The notes under the pieces: generated by a model
The model's database searches: none
Told to the model about the DNA's origin: nothing
What the model saw: only the letters and a program-made list of their open reading frames with translations
Source: an uncultured Oscillospiraceae bacterium
GTDB lineage: Bacteria; Bacillota; Clostridia; Oscillospirales; Oscillospiraceae
NCBI GenBank assembly: GCA_900758315.1
Contig: CAAERF010000471.1
Location: 1 to 6,827 of the forward strand
Reading direction: 5' to 3'
DNA length: 6,827 nucleotides
Shown: positions 1-6,527 of the stretch, one piece after another
Layout: each line of letters starts with the position of its first letter
Position numbering within the stretch: the stretch's first letter is position 1
Translations under genes and position numbers: made by a program

Positions 1-1
1 G

Positions 2-1321
2 GAGGAGTTGACGGAGGCGGAGTACCATGCCCGGATTGAGCACGCGATTCACCTGCTGGATGGCAAATTTTCCGAGGTGGAAACGGAGCTGGAGCAGGAG
101 ATGCGGCAGGCGGCGAAAGAACTGCGCTTTGAGCAGGCGGCAGAGCTGCGGGACCGGCTCCAGGCGATTCAGCTGCTGGGGGTTCGGCAGAAGGTGGTGG
201 CCAATACTCGGGCAGATACCGATGTGATTGGGGTCCACCAGGTCCAGCTGAAATACGGCTTTGTGGTGCTCCACTATCTGGAGGGAGCGCTGGCGGAGCG
301 GGATATGGAGCTGGTGTCCATTCCGATGGAGGAAGAGGAAGGTGCAGTGCTCTCCGCGCTGTTGAAGCAGTACTACGGGAGCCGGGGTCATTTACCCAAG
401 GTAATCTATCTGCCCTTCGATTGTGAGGACCGGGAGGAACTGGAGCAGATGTTTTCCCAGGCAGCGGGCCACAAAGTGTCCTTGCTGGTGCCCAAACGTG
501 GGAGCAAGCTGGAGCTGATCCGTCTGGCCCATAAAAACGCGGTGGAAGAGACAGAGCGGGCCATCACGAAAGAGGAACGGCAGAGCCAGCTGATGCAGCT
601 GTTGGGAACCATGTTAGGGCTGAAACAGACGCCTTCCCGCATCGAGGCCTATGACATCTCCAACACCGGATCGGCGGATATTGTGGGGGCGATGACCGTC
701 TTTGTGGACGGAAAGCCGCTGAAAAAATCCTACCGGAGGTTTCGCCTGAAAGGGCTGGAGGGACCGGATGACTATGCCTCCATGGATCAGGTGCTGACCC
801 GGCGGTTCCGCCGCTATCTGGATCACGACGAGAAGTTCAACGTGTTGCCAGACCTGATTTTGATGGACGGCGGTCTAGGGCAGGTGGGCGTTGCCTGCCG
901 GGTGCTGGCTCAGGCAGGACTGGACGTGCCGGTGTTCGGCATGGTCAAAGACAGCCGCCATCGGACCCGGGGGCTTGTGGCGCCGGACGGACGGGAAATC
1001 GGCCTGGAGAGCCAGCCCACGGTGTTCACGTTGGTGGGACGGATCCAGGAGGAGACCCACCGGTTTGCCATTGAGTACCACCGTGCCAGCCACGCCAGAC
1101 ATACGGTGGCCTCTGCGCTGGAGGAAATCCCGGGCGTAGGCGAGGCGCGACGGCAGGCGCTGCTCAGGCAGTTCAAAAGTGTGAAGGGTATTCGCGAGGC
1201 GGATTATACGGCGCTGTGCCAGGTGGTGCCCAAGCAGGTGGCAAAGGCTGTGTACGAGCACTTTCACCAGAATGCTGTGGATGAAGATCAAACAGAGAAA
1301 GGAACAACGGTATGCGAGTGA
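2..1321 (+). CDS. uvrC: UvrABC system protein C, 5'-truncated by the window edge
   Basis: UvrC is the nuclease subunit of bacterial nucleotide excision repair. It is recruited by UvrB and cuts the damaged strand on both sides of a lesion. The frame is open from the first bases, so the gene begins upstream. About 440 residues of a protein usually near 600 are present, and the N-terminal GIY-YIG nuclease domain (3' incision) is missing. Counting from the TTG at position 8, a UVR motif (UvrB-binding helical pair) lies at residues 21-56. The RNase H-like 5'-incision domain follows, with the expected acidic and histidine residues in YDISN (D216), LMDGG (D287) and THRFA (H351). A tandem helix-hairpin-helix DNA-binding region is at about 370-420, including EEIPGVGEARR. 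The visible part has no frameshift. Its last 10 bp overlap rsmD, so the two are probably co-transcribed and translationally coupled. Confidence 0.96.
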   Translation, partial: EELTEAEYHARIEHAIHLLDGKFSEVETELEQEMRQAAKELRFEQAAELRDRLQAIQLLGVRQKVVANTRADTDVIGVHQVQLKYGFVVLHYLEGALAERDMELVSIPMEEEEGAVLSALLKQYYGSRGHLPKVIYLPFDCEDREELEQMFSQAAGHKVSLLVPKRGSKLELIRLAHKNAVEETERAITKEERQSQLMQLLGTMLGLKQTPSRIEAYDISNTGSADIVGAMTVFVDGKPLKKSYRRFRLKGLEGPDDYASMDQVLTRRFRRYLDHDEKFNVLPDLILMDGGLGQVGVACRVLAQAGLDVPVFGMVKDSRHRTRGLVAPDGREIGLESQPTVFTLVGRIQEETHRFAIEYHRASHARHTVASALEEIPGVGEARRQALLRQFKSVKGIREADYTALCQVVPKQVAKAVYEHFHQNAVDEDQTEKGTTVCE

Positions 1322-1857
1322 TTACAGGAACCGCCAGAGGACGGCGGCTGGGAGAGCTGTCCGGTATGGACACCCGTCCCACGACAGATCGGGTCAAAGA
1401 GGGGCTGTTCAATATCATTCAGTTTGACATTGAGGGGCGCAGAGCGCTGGATCTGTTTGCCGGAACGGGACAGCTGGGCATCGAGTGTCTGAGCCGTGGC
1501 GCTGCCCACTGCACGTTTGTGGACCAGCGGAAGGATGCGGTGGCGTTGGTCCGGGAGAATTTGAAAACTACGGATCTGGCGGACCGGGCTAAGGTGGTCC
1601 AGGGAGATGCCCTGTCCTTTTTGGACAGCGCCGGAGAAACGTACCATCTGATCTTTTTGGACCCGCCCTATGATGCAAATTTACTGGAACCTGCATTAAA
1701 ACGCATTGCCGGAATTGACATTTTAGCGGAAAATGGTATAATTATCTGCGAAAGTCGAGCGGACCAAGATTTACCGGAACTGCCCCTGCCGTATCGTAAA
1801 AGCAAAGACTACCGATATGGGAAGATTAAGGTGACGCTCTACCGAAAGGGATGTTAA
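1312..1857 (+). CDS. rsmD: 16S rRNA (guanine(966)-N(2))-methyltransferase RsmD
   Basis: RsmD is a SAM-dependent methyltransferase that modifies guanine 966 of 16S rRNA in the small ribosomal subunit. The 181-residue product has the usual family length. The N-terminal signature RPTTDRVKEGLFNII is at residues 22-36, the SAM-binding motif I DLFAGTGQLGIE at 47-58, an acidic residue ending strand 2 in FVDQ at 69-72, and the catalytic N-methylase motif DPPY at 117-120. The ATG at 1312 is chosen because AAAGGA (1298-1303) lies 8 nt upstream and the MRVITG start is typical. It starts inside the uvrC 3' end and stops 4 nt before coaD. The rsmD-coaD pair is common in Firmicutes; uvrC in front of it is less stereotyped. 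The distal third is more A+T-rich than its surroundings but stays in frame with all motifs intact. Confidence 0.96.
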   Translation: MRVITGTARGRRLGELSGMDTRPTTDRVKEGLFNIIQFDIEGRRALDLFAGTGQLGIECLSRGAAHCTFVDQRKDAVALVRENLKTTDLADRAKVVQGDALSFLDSAGETYHLIFLDPPYDANLLEPALKRIAGIDILAENGIIICESRADQDLPELPLPYRKSKDYRYGKIKVTLYRKGC

Positions 1858-1861
1858 CAAC

Positions 1862-2374
1862 ATGAGTATCGCTGTCTATCCGGGGAGTTTTGACCCGGTA
1901 ACTCTGGGCCACTTGGATATTATCAAACGCGCCGCTGCGCAGTTTGAGAAAGTTATCGTCTGCGTTATGATCAATTCCCATAAAACGGGGCTGTTTCGTC
2001 CCGAGGAGCGGGTCGAGCTGATCAAGCGGGTCACCGGGGGTCTGGAAAACGTGGAAGTGGATGCCTCTGATGAGCTGCTGGCCGAGTACGCCAAGCGGAA
2101 GGGCGCGTCCTGTATCGTGAAGGGACTGCGGGCGATGTCCGACTTTGAGGAAGAATTCCAGATGGCCACCATCAACCGGAAGCTGAACCCGAAGCTGGAT
2201 ACGGTCTTTTTGACGGCCTGTCAGGATTTTACCTACCTCAGCTCCAGCATTGTAAAGGAAATGGCCCGTTACAATGTGAAGCTGGAGGGGTTTGTCTCGC
2301 CGCTGATTGAGGAAGACGTCAACAAGAAGATGAAGGAATACCTCAAGCACGAGGGCAGAAACCCCAAAACTTAG
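1862..2374 (+). CDS. coaD: phosphopantetheine adenylyltransferase CoaD
   Basis: CoaD (PPAT) transfers AMP from ATP to 4'-phosphopantetheine, giving dephospho-CoA, the penultimate step of coenzyme A synthesis in the cytosol. The 170-residue protein shows the nucleotidyltransferase hallmarks: GSFDPVTLGHLDI at residues 8-20 with the (T/H)xGH-type ATP motif TLGH at 14-17, the substrate-binding block KGLRAMSDFEEEFQMA at 87-102, and the SSS nucleotide-binding loop LSSSIVKE at 126-133, followed by the conserved FVSP at 144-147. The ATG at 1862 has AAAGGGA (1845-1851) 10 nt upstream, inside the last codons of rsmD. The gene is 4 nt downstream of rsmD and 24 nt upstream of the coiled-coil gene, so it sits mid-operon. 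Length and motifs are complete, and nothing suggests loss of function. Confidence 0.97.
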   Translation: MSIAVYPGSFDPVTLGHLDIIKRAAAQFEKVIVCVMINSHKTGLFRPEERVELIKRVTGGLENVEVDASDELLAEYAKRKGASCIVKGLRAMSDFEEEFQMATINRKLNPKLDTVFLTACQDFTYLSSSIVKEMARYNVKLEGFVSPLIEEDVNKKMKEYLKHEGRNPKT

Positions 2375-2398
2375 GCAGGAAAAGGAGAGGTCATAGCA

Positions 2399-2974
2399 AT
2401 GGCAAACAGTGTGATGGAACTGCTGGACATGCTCTATGAGATGATTGACGACGCCAAGGGCGGTTTAGGCGGTCTGTGCAAGATCGAACGGGATAAAGCG
2501 CTGGATATTCTGGATGAGGTGCGGGGGAGATTCCCCGCCGAGATCAGCGAGGCGCGGAAGTTAATGGAAACCCGTAACGAGTTCGTGGAAAATGCCAAGG
2601 CAGAGGCGGATCGCATTCGCAAGCAGGCAGAGGCAGACGCGGATCAGTTGGGAAAGCGGGCAGAGGATCAGGCACGGCGCATGATCAACGAGCATGAGAT
2701 CACGGCTTCTGCGCGGATGCAGGCCAATGAAAAGATGCGTCAGGCCGAGGCCAAGGCCAAGGAAATGGTGACGACGGCGGAGCGCCGCTCCAATGAGCTG
2801 AAGAGCGTGGCCAATGAATACTGTGAGGATGCCCTGCGCCGTACAGAGGAGGCGGTGAGTGCCGCTCTGAGCGAAGTGCGCCAGTCTCGCAGCAAATTCC
2901 GCTCTCTGGCTGGGATGAGTAATGTGTCCCGCTCCGGCAAGAGTGTACCTTATGATATCGCAAAAGAAGAGTAA
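2399..2974 (+). CDS. coiled-coil protein of unknown function, linked to coaD in Clostridia
   Basis: This 191-residue protein is highly charged, has no signal peptide or membrane helix, and is almost entirely helical. Residues 1-50 form a short N-terminal module (ELLDMLYEMIDDAK, then LDILDEVRGRFPAEI). Residues 55-165 are a long Ala/Glu/Lys/Arg-rich coiled coil containing HEIT (99-102) and an ANEYCEDALRR segment (138-148). The last 25 residues look disordered. From memory, clostridial genomes often carry a protein of this design directly after coaD, loosely annotated 'ATPase' or 'ATP synthase subunit B/H-like' because of coiled-coil similarity. No Walker motif or other catalytic signature is visible, so those names are unsupported. 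A scaffold or DivIVA-like cytoskeletal role is possible but speculative. The start is well fixed: AAGGAGAGG (2382-2390) lies 8 nt before the ATG. It is the last gene of the uvrC-rsmD-coaD run and is followed by a terminator. Confidence 0.85.
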   Translation: MANSVMELLDMLYEMIDDAKGGLGGLCKIERDKALDILDEVRGRFPAEISEARKLMETRNEFVENAKAEADRIRKQAEADADQLGKRAEDQARRMINEHEITASARMQANEKMRQAEAKAKEMVTTAERRSNELKSVANEYCEDALRRTEEAVSAALSEVRQSRSKFRSLAGMSNVSRSGKSVPYDIAKEE

Positions 2975-2980
2975 AGTGCA

Positions 2981-3027
2981 GAAAAAGAAGCTGACGCTGC
3001 AGTGCGCTGCGCGTCAGCTTTTGTTAT
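2981..3027. terminator. bidirectional Rho-independent terminator between convergent genes
   Basis: A perfect 10-bp stem pairs 2988-2997 (AAGCTGACGC) with 3011-3020 (GCGTCAGCTT). It can be extended inward by GCAG/CTGC after a one-base bulge. On the + strand the stem runs into TTTTGTTATTA, which ends the uvrC-coiled-coil operon. On the - strand the A-rich 2981-2990 becomes CTTCTTTTTC, which would end the DUF4830-like gene. The + stop codon is 14 nt before the stem and the - stop codon is 16 nt from its other side, as expected for a shared terminator. Confidence 0.85.
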
Positions 3028-3035
3028 TATGAGGG

Positions 3036-3494
3036 TCATGGATCCGGATACCGCAGACTGGTCATAAAGCCGTCCAGGCTGGCGGTGCGGATGTCTCCGC
3101 CGATGATCATACGGTTGTAGACCAGCAGATCGGCGTAGACATTGTCCTCGCCGGTGGGGTAATTCCGGATGCCGTAGGTGTATCGGGTGACGGTTTTTCC
3201 GGCGTAGGGCGAGAGATGAAAGCCGGCATCTTCCTGTAAGTTCAAAAAGTCTTCGTAGGTTGCGCCAAAAGTCTCGGGCAGAGTTACCTGCTCCTGAGAG
3301 ATCAGCCCGGAGGTCTCCCAGCCGAAGGAGGCCAGTGTGTGCTCGCAGAGCACTTCTACAGCATCTGTCTGCCCGGAGACCGGGAGCCGGTCGCGCTGCA
3401 GCTGGCCTGCAAAGGCGCACAGTCCCAGGGACAGGGCCAAAGCGAGGATGGCAGCAGCTTTTCGCCAAAAGAGAGGGGTTCGAATGACCTTCAA
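3036..3494 (-). CDS. small exported or membrane-anchored DUF4830-like protein, TTG start
   Basis: The product is 152 residues. Residues 1-12 are basic (MKVIRTPLFWRK) and 13-30 hydrophobic (AAAILALALSLGLCAFAG), so it is a secreted protein or single-pass anchor. AFA|GQ at about 29/30 is a plausible signal-peptidase I site. The mature part has a domain at about 50-147 with FGWE (57-60), TLPETF (71-76), YEDFLNLQEDAGFHL (80-94), TRYTYGIRNYP (103-113) and IIGGDIRTASLDGFM (130-144). I recognise this pattern as DUF4830, a Firmicutes family of unknown function; that assignment is from memory. The TTG at 3494 is chosen because GGAGG (complement of 3502-3506) sits 7 nt upstream and the signal peptide begins there. 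The same frame is open to 3806, but that extension has no suitable signal and runs antisense through mutT. The gene is divergent from mutT and convergent with the upstream operon. Confidence 0.8.
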   Translation of the reverse strand: MKVIRTPLFWRKAAAILALALSLGLCAFAGQLQRDRLPVSGQTDAVEVLCEHTLASFGWETSGLISQEQVTLPETFGATYEDFLNLQEDAGFHLSPYAGKTVTRYTYGIRNYPTGEDNVYADLLVYNRMIIGGDIRTASLDGFMTSLRYPDP

Positions 3495-3572
3495 GAAATC
3501 GCCTCCGTTCCATCTGTGGATTATTATGAGGCGGTGCCGGCGGTTATGATTGGAAAGTGGAGGAATCGAGAG
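3495..3572. promoter_or_regulatory. divergent intergenic region between DUF4830-like gene and mutT
   Basis: This 78-bp gap must hold the 5' ends of two divergent genes unless mutT is read from further upstream. On the + strand, TATGAT at 3545-3550 is a good -10, but no good -35 lies 16-18 bp upstream, and its start site would fall just before the mutT Shine-Dalgarno GGAGGA (3559-3564). On the - strand, CATAAT (complement of 3523-3528) is a possible -10, again with a poor -35. Both ribosome binding sites are strong. The promoter assignments are weak. Confidence 0.3.
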
Positions 3573-3962
3573 ATGACAGAAGTGGTGGCGGCCCTGATTT
3601 GGGACGAAAACAAATTCATGATTTGCCAGCGACCGGCAGAAAAAGCCAGAGGGCTGCTCTGGGAGTTTCCCGGCGGCAAGGTGGAGCCGGGTGAGACCGG
3701 GCCGGCGGCACTGGTCCGGGAGTGCCAGGAGGAACTGGATGTGACTTTGGAGGTGGGTGAGGTGTTTGCAGAGGTCATTCACGCCTATCCGGATCTCACC
3801 ATCCACCTGACGCTGTACCAGGCGGTGATTTCAGAAGGCGTGCCGAAACAGCCGGAGCATCAGGCGATTGAATGGATCACACCCTCGGAATTGCAGCATT
3901 ATTCCTTCTGCCCGGCGGATACGGAACTGTTGGAGCAGATCCAAAAGCAGGGAAAGGTGTGA
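3573..3962 (+). CDS. mutT: MutT-type Nudix hydrolase (probable 8-oxo-dGTP diphosphatase)
   Basis: This is a 129-residue Nudix hydrolase of MutT size. Enzymes of this type hydrolyse oxidised nucleoside triphosphates such as 8-oxo-dGTP to the monophosphate, keeping mutagenic nucleotides out of DNA. The protein opens with a typical strand (MTEVVAALIWDENKFMICQR) and WEFPGGKVEPGE. The Nudix box GX5EX7REUXEE is complete, from GKVEPGE through RECQEELDV; the usual Gly after EEX is Asp here, a variant I regard as common in the clostridial branch. The ATG at 3573 is chosen because GGAGGA (3559-3564) lies 8 nt upstream. The frame is open back to 3339, but that part overlaps the divergent exported-protein gene and looks non-coding. 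It is the first gene of an apparent mutT-trmO-transporter operon, with 5 nt to the next start. The Nudix class is certain; the exact substrate is inferred from similarity. Confidence 0.9.
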   Translation: MTEVVAALIWDENKFMICQRPAEKARGLLWEFPGGKVEPGETGPAALVRECQEELDVTLEVGEVFAEVIHAYPDLTIHLTLYQAVISEGVPKQPEHQAIEWITPSELQHYSFCPADTELLEQIQKQGKV

Positions 3963-3967
3963 GTGAG

Positions 3968-4648
3968 ATGGCAGAACTGAACTGTATCGCGAAAATCCAC
4001 ACGGACTTTCCGCAAAAATTTGGGATTCCGCGGCAGAGTGGTCTGATTGCCGAGTTGAAGGGCACGATTGTGTTCGAGCCGGAGTACCGGAACCCGGATA
4101 TGCTGCGGGGTCTGGAAGGATTTTCTCATATCTGGCTCATCTGGTCCTTTTCGGAATCGGTTCGGGCAGGGTGGTCTCCTACGGTACGCCCGCCCCGGCT
4201 GGGCGGCAATCAGCGGATGGGAGTGTTTGCGACCCGGTCGCCCTTCCGGCCCAATCCCATCGGGCTCTCTTCGGTTATGCTGGAGAAGGTGGAGCTGCAC
4301 ACGGAACAGGGACCGGTCCTCCATGTGTCCGGCGTGGATCTGATGGATGGTACTCCGATCTTTGACATCAAGCCCTATGTGCCCTATGCGGACTGCCATC
4401 CGGAGGCGTCAGGAGGCTTTGTGACGGCACTGGAGGAGAGATTGCTGACGGTGGAATGCCCGCCCGACTATCTGAAGCAGGTTCCGGAAGGGTCTCGAAA
4501 GGCTTTGTTGGCTGTGCTGGCCCACGATCCCCGGCCGGCCTACCAGACGGATCCGAAGCGAATCTATGGCATGGAGTTCGCAGGAGTAAACGTCCGATTC
4601 CGAGTCCAGGGCGATGTGCTGACGGTCTGTAGCATCGAAAGAGAGTAG
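3968..4648 (+). CDS. trmO: tRNA (N6-threonylcarbamoyladenosine(37)-N6)-methyltransferase TrmO
   Basis: TrmO (formerly YaeB/TsaA-like) methylates N6 of t6A at position 37, next to the anticodon of certain tRNAs, using SAM in an unusual beta-barrel fold. The 226-residue protein matches the longer TrmO form. It has GFSHIWLIWSF at residues 51-61, the signature GVFATRSPFRPNPIGLS at 85-101, and DGTPIFDIKPYVPYAD at 127-142. The C-terminal domain carries DPRPAYQ (187-193) and YGMEFAGVNVRFRV (200-213). The ATG at 3968 is chosen, with GGAAAGG (3951-3957) 10 nt upstream at the end of mutT. An in-frame GTG at 3959 would put the ribosome site too close. It sits 5 nt after mutT and is followed 7 nt later by the transporter gene, so it is probably mid-operon. 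It has no visible functional link to either neighbour beyond nucleic-acid housekeeping. Confidence 0.93.
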   Translation: MAELNCIAKIHTDFPQKFGIPRQSGLIAELKGTIVFEPEYRNPDMLRGLEGFSHIWLIWSFSESVRAGWSPTVRPPRLGGNQRMGVFATRSPFRPNPIGLSSVMLEKVELHTEQGPVLHVSGVDLMDGTPIFDIKPYVPYADCHPEASGGFVTALEERLLTVECPPDYLKQVPEGSRKALLAVLAHDPRPAYQTDPKRIYGMEFAGVNVRFRVQGDVLTVCSIERE

Positions 4649-4655
4649 GTTGGAT

Positions 4656-5564
4656 ATGGAGAGAGGCGGACAGAGAAAACGGGGCATGATTTACGCACTG
4701 CTGGGCGCAGTCTCCTGGGGTGTTTCAGGAACTTGCAGCCAGTACCTGTTTACCTATAAAGGGATTAACTCCAACTGGCTGACTGTAGTGCGGATGATAA
4801 GTGCCGGGATCTTTTTGCTGATTGTCGCCCTGATCACCAGGCGGAAGGAACTGATGGGAGTGCTGTCCAACTGGCGGGATCGAATCATGCTGGTGATTTT
4901 CGGCGTTTTCGGATTGATGGTGAGCCAGTACACCTATCTGACGGCGGTTCAGTACACCAATTCCGGCACGGCAACGGTGTTGCAGTATATCGGACCGGTG
5001 CTGATTATGGCAGTGACCTGCGTACTGACGCGTCGTCTGCCCAATCGCGTTGAACTTGTGTCCATTCTACTGATTCTGATTGGCGTCGCACTGCTGGCCA
5101 CCCATGGAGATCCCTCCAGCCTGGTGATTTCGCCAAAAGGGCTGACCTGGGGACTGTTGGCGGCAGTGGGGTTCCTGCTCTACACCATGCTGCCGGAAGG
5201 ATTGATGCGCCGGTGGGGAAATCTGGCGGTCACCAGCGGAGCGATGCTCATCGGCGGTATCGTACTCTTTTTTGCGGTCCGGTTCTGGCAGTACTCTGTC
5301 ACCCTTGACCTGGAGATAGGCGGATTGGTGGCCGTGGTGTCTGTGCTGGGGACGGTACTGTCCTACTCTTTTTACTTGCAGGGAGTGCGGATCATTGGCC
5401 CGGTACACGCCAGCATGATCTCCTGCGTGGAGCCGGTGACGGCCACCGTTTGCTCCGCTGTGTGGATGCACACGCAGTTCACACCGGTCGATCTGCTGGG
5501 TTTTGCCGCGATTTTGTCTACCGTCTGCTTGCTCAGTATGCAGAAAAAAGAAAGGGTTTCCTGA
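4656..5564 (+). CDS. EamA/DMT-family transporter, substrate unknown
   Basis: The product is a roughly 302-residue inner-membrane protein of the drug/metabolite transporter superfamily. Ten hydrophobic helices can be picked out, at about residues 10-33, 41-61, 76-95, 98-124, 132-149, 162-178, 188-208, 220-242, 248-270 and 278-295. This is two EamA repeats of five helices. Family-like patches include SWGVSGTCSQYL (20-31), NSGTATVLQYIGPVLIM (102-118) and SCVEPVTATV (256-265). The N-terminus is basic (MERGGQRKRG). Members export amino acids, metabolites or drugs; nothing here identifies the substrate. The start is uncertain. The ATG at 4656 is preferred for its position 7 nt after trmO, although its ribosome site (GAGAG or TAGG) is weak. 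A TTG at 4650 and an ATG at 4686 are alternatives. The stop codon lies inside the terminator hairpin, so the last residues (KKERVS) are encoded by the stem. Confidence 0.88.
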   Translation: MERGGQRKRGMIYALLGAVSWGVSGTCSQYLFTYKGINSNWLTVVRMISAGIFLLIVALITRRKELMGVLSNWRDRIMLVIFGVFGLMVSQYTYLTAVQYTNSGTATVLQYIGPVLIMAVTCVLTRRLPNRVELVSILLILIGVALLATHGDPSSLVISPKGLTWGLLAAVGFLLYTMLPEGLMRRWGNLAVTSGAMLIGGIVLFFAVRFWQYSVTLDLEIGGLVAVVSVLGTVLSYSFYLQGVRIIGPVHASMISCVEPVTATVCSAVWMHTQFTPVDLLGFAAILSTVCLLSMQKKERVS

Positions 5565-5593
5565 TTCAAGCAGAATCGGGAAACCCTTTTTAG
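5545..5593. terminator. strong bidirectional terminator overlapping the transporter stop codon
   Basis: Positions 5551-5567 pair with 5573-5589 to give a 17-bp stem with one G-U pair and the 5-nt loop AAGCA. On the + strand the stem is followed by TTTTTAG, ending the mutT-trmO-transporter unit. On the - strand the A-run at 5543-5553 reads as CTTTTTTC after the stem, ending metA, whose stop codon is at 5601-5603. The transporter stop codon (5562-5564) is within the left arm. Confidence 0.92.
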
Positions 5594-5600
5594 TAGTTTG

Positions 5601-6527
5601 TCAGGAGAGAGGTTGAATCTCTCGCAGGTCATACGGAGTGGACTGATAGACGTAATAGTTGAGCCAGTTGCTGTAAAGCAGCTGTCCTGAACTGCGCCAG
5701 TTGACGCAGGGCGGTTTACTGGGGTCGTTGTTGGGGAAGTAGTGGGCGGGCAGTTCGATGCTTTTCCCGCTGTTGACGTCCCGCTCATACTCCAGAGCCA
5801 GCGTTTCAGGGTCATACTCCGGATGCCCCATGATGAAGAAGCGCCGGTTGTCGCAGCTCTTTACCGCAAATACACCTGCCTCGTCGGAGGTAGCCAGCAG
5901 TTGGAGCTTCGGGCACGCCAAAATGTCCTCCTCCCGGACGGCGGTGTAACGAGAATGGGGGACGTAAAAGGTGTCATCAAAGCCGCGGAACCAGGGGGAA
6001 CGGGTGCGGACCACTTTGTGAGAAAAGACGCCGAACATCTTTTTGGGCAGGGTGTACTTGTCAATTCCGTAGTGGTAGAACAGCCCTGCCTGAGCGCCCC
6101 AGCAGATGTGCAGTGTGGCGTGAACATGGGTCTTGGTCCACTCCATAATCTCGCACAGCTCATCCCAATACTCTACGTCAGAGAAATCCAGGTTTTCCAC
6201 AGGGGCGCCGGTGATAATCATGCCGTCGTAGCTGTTCTCCTTTACCTGATCAAAGGTGCGGTAAAAGGCGCTTAAATGGTTCTGATCGATGTGCTGTGGA
6301 GTGTAGCTGGCAGTTTGCAGCAGTTCCACTTGGATCTGAAGCGGTGTGTTGGCGAGCTTCCGCAGAAGCTGGGTTTCCGTCACGATTTTTGTGGGCATCA
6401 GATTGAGGATGATCAGTTTCAGCGGGCGGATGTTCTGATGCATCGCCCGGTGTTCGGTCATTACAAATATGTTTTCATGTTCGAGGGTTGTGCGCGCAGG
6501 CAGCATATCCGGAATTTTGATGGGCAT
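5601..6527 (-). CDS. metAA: homoserine O-acetyltransferase, MetA type
   Basis: MetA acylates the hydroxyl of L-homoserine, the committing step of methionine synthesis, in the cytosol. The 308-residue protein is full length for the family. The catalytic cysteine is C142 in HICWGAQAG, and the His-Glu pair is H235/E237 in FIMGHPEYD. Residue 111 is Glu (TGAPVENL). In this family Glu111 is reported to go with acetyl-CoA and Gly111 (as in E. coli) with succinyl-CoA, so O-acetylhomoserine is the predicted product even though databases often label such proteins succinyltransferase. The ATG at 6527 has AAGGAG (complement of 6536-6541) 8 nt upstream. The gene is monocistronic in this window, ends at a shared terminator, and has its own promoter at about 6680-6708. 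A small ORF with a stronger ribosome site overlaps its start out of frame and may affect its translation. Confidence 0.95.
   Translation of the reverse strand: MPIKIPDMLPARTTLEHENIFVMTEHRAMHQNIRPLKLIILNLMPTKIVTETQLLRKLANTPLQIQVELLQTASYTPQHIDQNHLSAFYRTFDQVKENSYDGMIITGAPVENLDFSDVEYWDELCEIMEWTKTHVHATLHICWGAQAGLFYHYGIDKYTLPKKMFGVFSHKVVRTRSPWFRGFDDTFYVPHSRYTAVREEDILACPKLQLLATSDEAGVFAVKSCDNRRFFIMGHPEYDPETLALEYERDVNSGKSIELPAHYFPNNDPSKPPCVNWRSSGQLLYSNWLNYYVYQSTPYDLREIQPLS

Noticed and set aside
875..1291. 138-codon frame antisense to uvrC
   Set aside because: His/Arg/Pro-rich shadow of the RNase H and HhH coding region.
1826..2350. 174-codon frame antisense to coaD
   Set aside because: Mirror of a strongly coding gene in G+C-rich DNA, with no family pattern or ribosome site.
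3415..3425. Lipobox in the DUF4830-like protein (LGLC)
   Set aside because: The residue before Cys is Leu, not Gly/Ala/Ser, so it does not fit the lipoprotein consensus. An ordinary signal peptide or anchor is more likely.
2950..3513. 187-codon - strand frame over the DUF4830-like gene
   Set aside because: Arg/Ala/Leu-rich shadow translation with no good ribosome site at its ATG. It crosses the terminator and the end of the coiled-coil gene, while the other frame has a signal peptide, a family pattern and GGAGG.
3339..3572. Upstream extension of the mutT frame
   Set aside because: MutT proteins begin at the MTEVVAAL-type strand, and GGAGGA is 8 nt before the ATG at 3573. The extension overlaps the divergent gene.
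3495..3806. Upstream extension of the DUF4830-like frame to an ATG at 3806
   Set aside because: It runs antisense through the mutT Nudix coding region and lacks signal-peptide character. The TTG at 3494 has a proper ribosome site.
5742..6275. 177-codon + strand frame antisense to metA
   Set aside because: metA is full length with its catalytic residues intact, and the antisense frame has no recognisable domain.
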